Shown piece by piece: positions 60,592 through 64,000 of a stretch of 64,000 nt of DNA. The DNA comes from Lactuca virosa (Eukaryota > Streptophyta > Magnoliopsida > Asterales > Asteraceae): contig CAKMRJ010005634.1 in NCBI GenBank assembly GCA_928212115.1, forward strand, positions 119,135,125-119,199,124, written 5' to 3'. The translations under genes were made by a program, and so were the position numbers. Every line of letters starts with the position of its first letter. Position 1 is the first letter of the stretch. Below the pieces are notes generated by a model. That model was not told the DNA's origin. It did no database searches and was given only the letters and a program-made list of their open reading frames with translations.

Positions 60592-62750
60592 CAAGACTTG
60601 AGGTTATCTAAAGATTCGATTAAGGTTTGGGTTTAGAAAACCGAAATTGAATCGGGGAAGCCCAAGTACCCCGGAAAAAGTTTTTGGGTTACCTTAAAAA
60701 TAAAATTGGGATACCCATTTACTTTGATCCTGGCTCCGCCACTGCCCTCACGCCATCCTTCTCTCTCTCTTTGGGATCAAGAGCAGCCAAAGGGCTGTTG
60801 TTTGGAGCTTAATTCTTGTTCATTTCCACCCTTGATTCGTATTGGTATGAACCTCCTTATCCTTTCTTACAACTTGATTCATAACCTTGTTCTAGTTTTA
60901 TGATTTCATCTTCACCTCTTCTCCTTCTTATTTTATTTGTAGTTGTATGTTATACATCATCTCAAGATCCTATCTTCACCCCATATATGGTGGATGATGG
61001 ATCTAGGGGATTACATGTGGCAAAAGATCATGGAAACCCTAAAAGGGAGAATGATGATTTTATGTGCTTATGTTTATTTTCATGTTGATTATTATTACAT
61101 CCTTGAGGCTAAATGAAATCCTAATGATCCCTAACCCTTTTTAGTACCACCATTATCATGGGGACTGAATTGGGATGATGAACACATCTTAAAATGTGTT
61201 TCAAAAGGAGAAGGATGGATAAGCCAAAAAGGAATCACGGGTGGCTACGATTCTGTTTTCCATCAGATCTGTAGTCATTTTGTAAAAATCATATCTGGAG
61301 CTCTAGAACTCAAACGGACCCCAAACCAGTTCCAAAAGTTCACACATTGAGTTGGCTAACTTTCTTAAGAAGGCCAACCTCACTGATAAGGGCTTTATCT
61401 ATGTGAAAGAATGGCATCTTTGCTGTTAGGTCTGATCCGGGTCTGTTCTGATATGTCATTTTGTTTTCATCATTTCTAAGGCTTGGAAAAGGATCCAGAG
61501 TGATTCCAAGTTTCTATATGTTCCTTATATTATGAATTTAAGATCTGGAGAATATGGGGTGTTATTTCCAATTATAAATTGGTTAGAATTGATCCACACT
61601 CCAGGTCAGTGGGCAGTCACCAGCTTTTGCTAGTGCTGTGATTGTCCACAATGTGAATTTTATATCTGGAGTTTGAGAGATACTTTTCATTCAATTCCAA
61701 CTCTGAGACTTTCACTTGTATGTCCTTTACTTCTCTTAATTTTCTTTTGGACGAATTCTACTCACAAGTTGGGTAGAATTGGCCAACATCACTTGACTGT
61801 ATTGTTGGAGACAGAAGTGATACACCATTTTGTAAAATTCATATTTAATTCATCTTTTGGAGTTAGAATGAGTTCTTTATAGTTATGGAATCCTGAGCAA
61901 TCATAGTTTCCTATAAAATTTAGTTAAAGCTATGTTTCTATTTTAGATTTTGGAGTAAATCCGTTTTGAACAGCAGGTCTGTTTTAGAGACCTTGCTGTG
62001 ATTACTCCTTTCTCAACTCATAGCTTCATTACTTCTCGTTTCTAACCTTTAGTCCTTCTTAGGCGAGGTTTTGAAGTTTGCTCAAGCTTGGTAGCATTAT
62101 TTGATTGTTAGCCATCCTTAATACTCACTCAAGGTGAGTTCTCTCACACCGTTGTATTGATGATTGTGTTTGCTAGTTAGCTCGTGTGTGATTATTTGAA
62201 TTTATTATAAAAGCATGCTATATAAGTATTGTTTTAATTCGTACATGTGCACTGTATGTAACTAATTATGGATATGGGGACACCACCAAAGGATACGGAT
62301 TTACCGGTGCGGTGGGTAGGTAAGATCACCAACGTAATACTCTTCGTGAGGTGCGGTGATTAGGGCCAAATGATACGGGATCTTCCCGGTGCGGTTCAAA
62401 CCTACAAGTCCTTCTCGTAATATAGACATTGATTCGTTCTTTGTCTTTATCGTTATAATTGGAAAATGGATTAGGGCTAGTAAATATGAATGTTGGTACA
62501 ATGTCTGTGTTTGAATTCACTAAGCTTTGTGCTTACGTTTTTCCCTTATAACTTTTCAGGTGTTAAGATTAAAGAGGCTAAGGCTTGACATGGAGCATCG
62601 GGACATCGCTACTAGTTATTTTGTTGGGACCTTATTATTATTATTACTTCCGCACTTATTTTATATGGTTATTAAGCTGATGGATTATGTTATGACTATT
62701 TCAGTTGTTTTAATTTAATTTAAGATGGGTTTTAAAAGTTTAAAATTGTT

Positions 62751-62752
<2 letters not shown>

Positions 62753-62791
<39 letters not shown>
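62753..62791. repeat. 39-base poly-A tract
   Basis: Uninterrupted A run 13 bases before the end of solo LTR C. Confidence 0.95.
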
Positions 62792-62795
<4 letters not shown>

Positions 62796-62804
62796 GGTGT
62801 CACA

Positions 62805-62916
62805 GTTTACCTGTCTATGTTCATCTGAATGGTAGAATGTATACTCATAGTCATGGGCAGCCTTTTGTCCTGAAGTTCATGGTAGGACTCATACGTGGTT
62901 CATCTATCATCATATC
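62805..62916 (-). other. Residual Gypsy internal sequence
   Basis: Short stretch between two insertions. By position it continues the LTR B element upstream of its chromodomain. No motif is clear. Confidence 0.4.
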
Positions 62917-63198
62917 TGTTAGGGTGCAAAGTCACACTTGGATGAGGCTTTACCTTCTTGTATGTGTAAATGGGTTGAGTCTTTCCTATAAATAGGAAGT
63001 GAGTGACTCCCATTATGTAAGGAACCATTTGGAGTGTTAGACTAGAGAGAGAAACTTTGTACAAACCCATTTGTATATTCTTTCTAGGTCTAATATGAGC
63101 TTACAAAGATTTATTTACTCCTTGTGTTCTTGATTTTACATGATGATTCACTAGATCTTTCTAATTCCGCACATGCCATCATAATCAACACCACTACA
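62917..63198 (+). repeat. 5' LTR of the right-edge element
   Basis: TGTTAGGGTGCAAAG to AACACCACTACA, followed by TT and the PBS. Confidence 0.75.
62987..62994 (+). promoter_or_regulatory. TATA box of the right-edge LTR
   Basis: TATAAATA about 70 bp into the LTR, a usual place for a Copia LTR promoter. Confidence 0.65.
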
Positions 63199-63200
63199 TT

Positions 63201-63211
63201 TGGTATCAGAG
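63201..63211 (+). other. Primer-binding site (tRNA-iMet)
   Basis: TGGTATCAGAG, two bases after the LTR. Confidence 0.88.
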
Positions 63212-63454
63212 AGGGTGTTCTTGATTGGATCAAGAATTGATCCTTGATGGCTATCTAGATTTGGTGATTCTTTGTTTTTGATCTATGATCTTCAAGATTT
63301 AGAGAGTTTTTGGATTCTAGAAATCGAATTCATCATTGTTTTTACTCATAATTCGATTTTCTTCACTAGAATTCAAGTGATTTTTACTTTCTCTCTCTAG
63401 AAAACCTATTCAAAATCACTTTCTCTCTCTAGAAATCTTCAAGTTTTTGTGATC

Positions 63455-64000
63455 ATGGTGAATTTGCCATACAATTCTTGGATTGTGATCGTTGAAGGTA
63501 TCAAATACAAAGTCAATAAAGATCAATATTATGGGTTAGAGTTAAACAATTTGATTTTTTGGGAAACTATGGTTTCTTATGGAGGATTGAAGGATGATCA
63601 TGGAAGCTTGATATTTCAACAACTTTGTGAGATCAAATGGTTGGCTGATATTACATGGTCCATATCAACACGTAGTAGTGATAAGATTGAAGAAGAAAAA
63701 TATTTGTTCAAAAAGAAATATGTTTCTCTTATTGAAGACCCAAATGATTTTCATGCTCTTAAGTTTGTTGAAGTTCTTGACAATAGAGTTCAATGTGATG
63801 TTCTTGATGTTCAAGAAAAAGGAGTTCAAGTTGATTTTCATGATGAAAAAGTTTTTTGCTCGATTGGAGTTCAAACTGATGATATTTTGTGTTCTTGTGA
63901 TTCGTTTGAAGGAATGATTCCTTATCGGAAGCCGGTGATCCAAGAAATTCACAAATATCAAACTCCAAAAGATTTGATTCAAACTCAAAATGTTCATGTT
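63455..64000 (+). CDS. Unrecognised element ORF, open at the right edge
   Basis: From the ATG at 63455 the frame stays open for 182 codons to the last base, with no stop. The start MVNLPYNSWIVIVEG is the first ATG in this frame after the PBS-leader. Near residues 20-75 it is aromatic-rich (YYGLELNNLIFWETM, then IKWLADITW). Residues 110-150 repeat VQ-D-type strings (VQCDVLDVQEKGVQVDF, later GVQTDD) and hold several cysteines. By position it would be gag or the start of a polyprotein, but I do not recognise the usual Copia gag domain. No membrane segment or signal peptide is evident. Confidence 0.6.
   Translation, partial: MVNLPYNSWIVIVEGIKYKVNKDQYYGLELNNLIFWETMVSYGGLKDDHGSLIFQQLCEIKWLADITWSISTRSSDKIEEEKYLFKKKYVSLIEDPNDFHALKFVEVLDNRVQCDVLDVQEKGVQVDFHDEKVFCSIGVQTDDILCSCDSFEGMIPYRKPVIQEIHKYQTPKDLIQTQNVHV

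Larger units (their letters stand above)
60284..62804. mobile_element. Solo LTR C (2.5 kb) with perfect TSD
   Basis: TGTAACGCCCCGATTTTTC to TTTGGGTGTCACA, flanked by GTTTA on both sides (60279-60283 and 62805-62809). No PBS, PPT or coding sequence. Two snRNA-type promoters lie near its left end and a 39-base poly-A near its right end, suggesting plus-strand sense. Frames of 60-75 codons inside are not recognisable proteins. Confidence 0.88.
62917..64000 (+). mobile_element. LTR element with short LTR, 5' part, apparently intact
   Basis: 282-bp LTR, PBS and an open reading frame that runs past the window edge. It is the least degraded element in the window. Copia is favoured by the short LTR and iMet PBS, but no pol domain is in view. 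The TSD cannot be checked. Confidence 0.75.

Noticed and set aside
60706..61882. Host gene fragments, from several 60-70 codon frames
   Set aside because: They lie inside a solo LTR with a perfect TSD and show no conserved domain or splice structure that I recognise.
63627..63997. Frames of 69-110 codons on both strands at the right edge
   Set aside because: They are out of phase with the open frame from 63455, which explains the region better.

Overview
The window is AT-rich plant nuclear DNA made almost entirely of nested transposable elements. I see no intact host gene, rRNA gene, tRNA gene or CRISPR array. Initiator-Met and tRNA-Asp primer-binding sites, Copia and Gypsy (Tekay-like chromovirus, Athila/Tat-like) domains, MULE, hAT and MITE structures and long AT microsatellites indicate a large angiosperm genome. 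The repeat style, with ACTCGNCGAGT palindromes and LTRs opening TGTCACACCCC, recalls Asteraceae such as lettuce; that is an inference from memory.

Layout. 1-6386: Copia-1, minus strand, with both LTRs and broken gag, integrase, RT and RNase H; it sits inside the gag of a minus-strand Gypsy element (6387-11576) that carries a 3.4-kb 5' LTR. That Gypsy abuts a related LTR in the opposite orientation (11577-13705). 14174-24860: a MULE-like element with long inverted repeats and a near-perfect 9-bp TSD, holding Copia-2 (15279-22809, TSD CCAAT) and a small TIR element (23384-24600), which itself contains a fold-back MITE in an AT microsatellite. 26348-27056: a non-autonomous hAT with a perfect 8-bp TSD. 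27149-53016: two Athila-like LTRs tail to tail. The second is split by a solo-LTR-like element (29030-30714), which is split by Copia-3a (30715-51805, TSD GTTAC), which is split by Copia-3b (33763-41514, opposite strand, TSD TTCCT).

A 13-N gap at 46368-46380 separates two near-identical 5.4-kb stretches (40922-46367 and 46381-51835). They are probably the unmerged overlapping ends of two contigs, so one copy of Copia-3a's right half is likely spurious.

53017-55606 holds Athila-like remnants in both orientations, including a gag fragment joined to the 3' end with pol missing. 55607-60084 holds two more Gypsy LTRs, one inside the other, followed by a chromodomain remnant that is interrupted by a 2.5-kb solo LTR (60284-62804, TSD GTTTA). 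That solo LTR carries two snRNA-type USE/TATA promoters. From 62917 a plus-strand LTR element with a short LTR runs off the window with an intact open reading frame.

The coding parts of Copia-1, -2, -3a and -3b are broken, so any recent movement needed proteins from elsewhere. What is conserved is cis-acting: LTR ends, PBS, PPT, paired leader hairpins and family-specific palindrome arrays near promoters.
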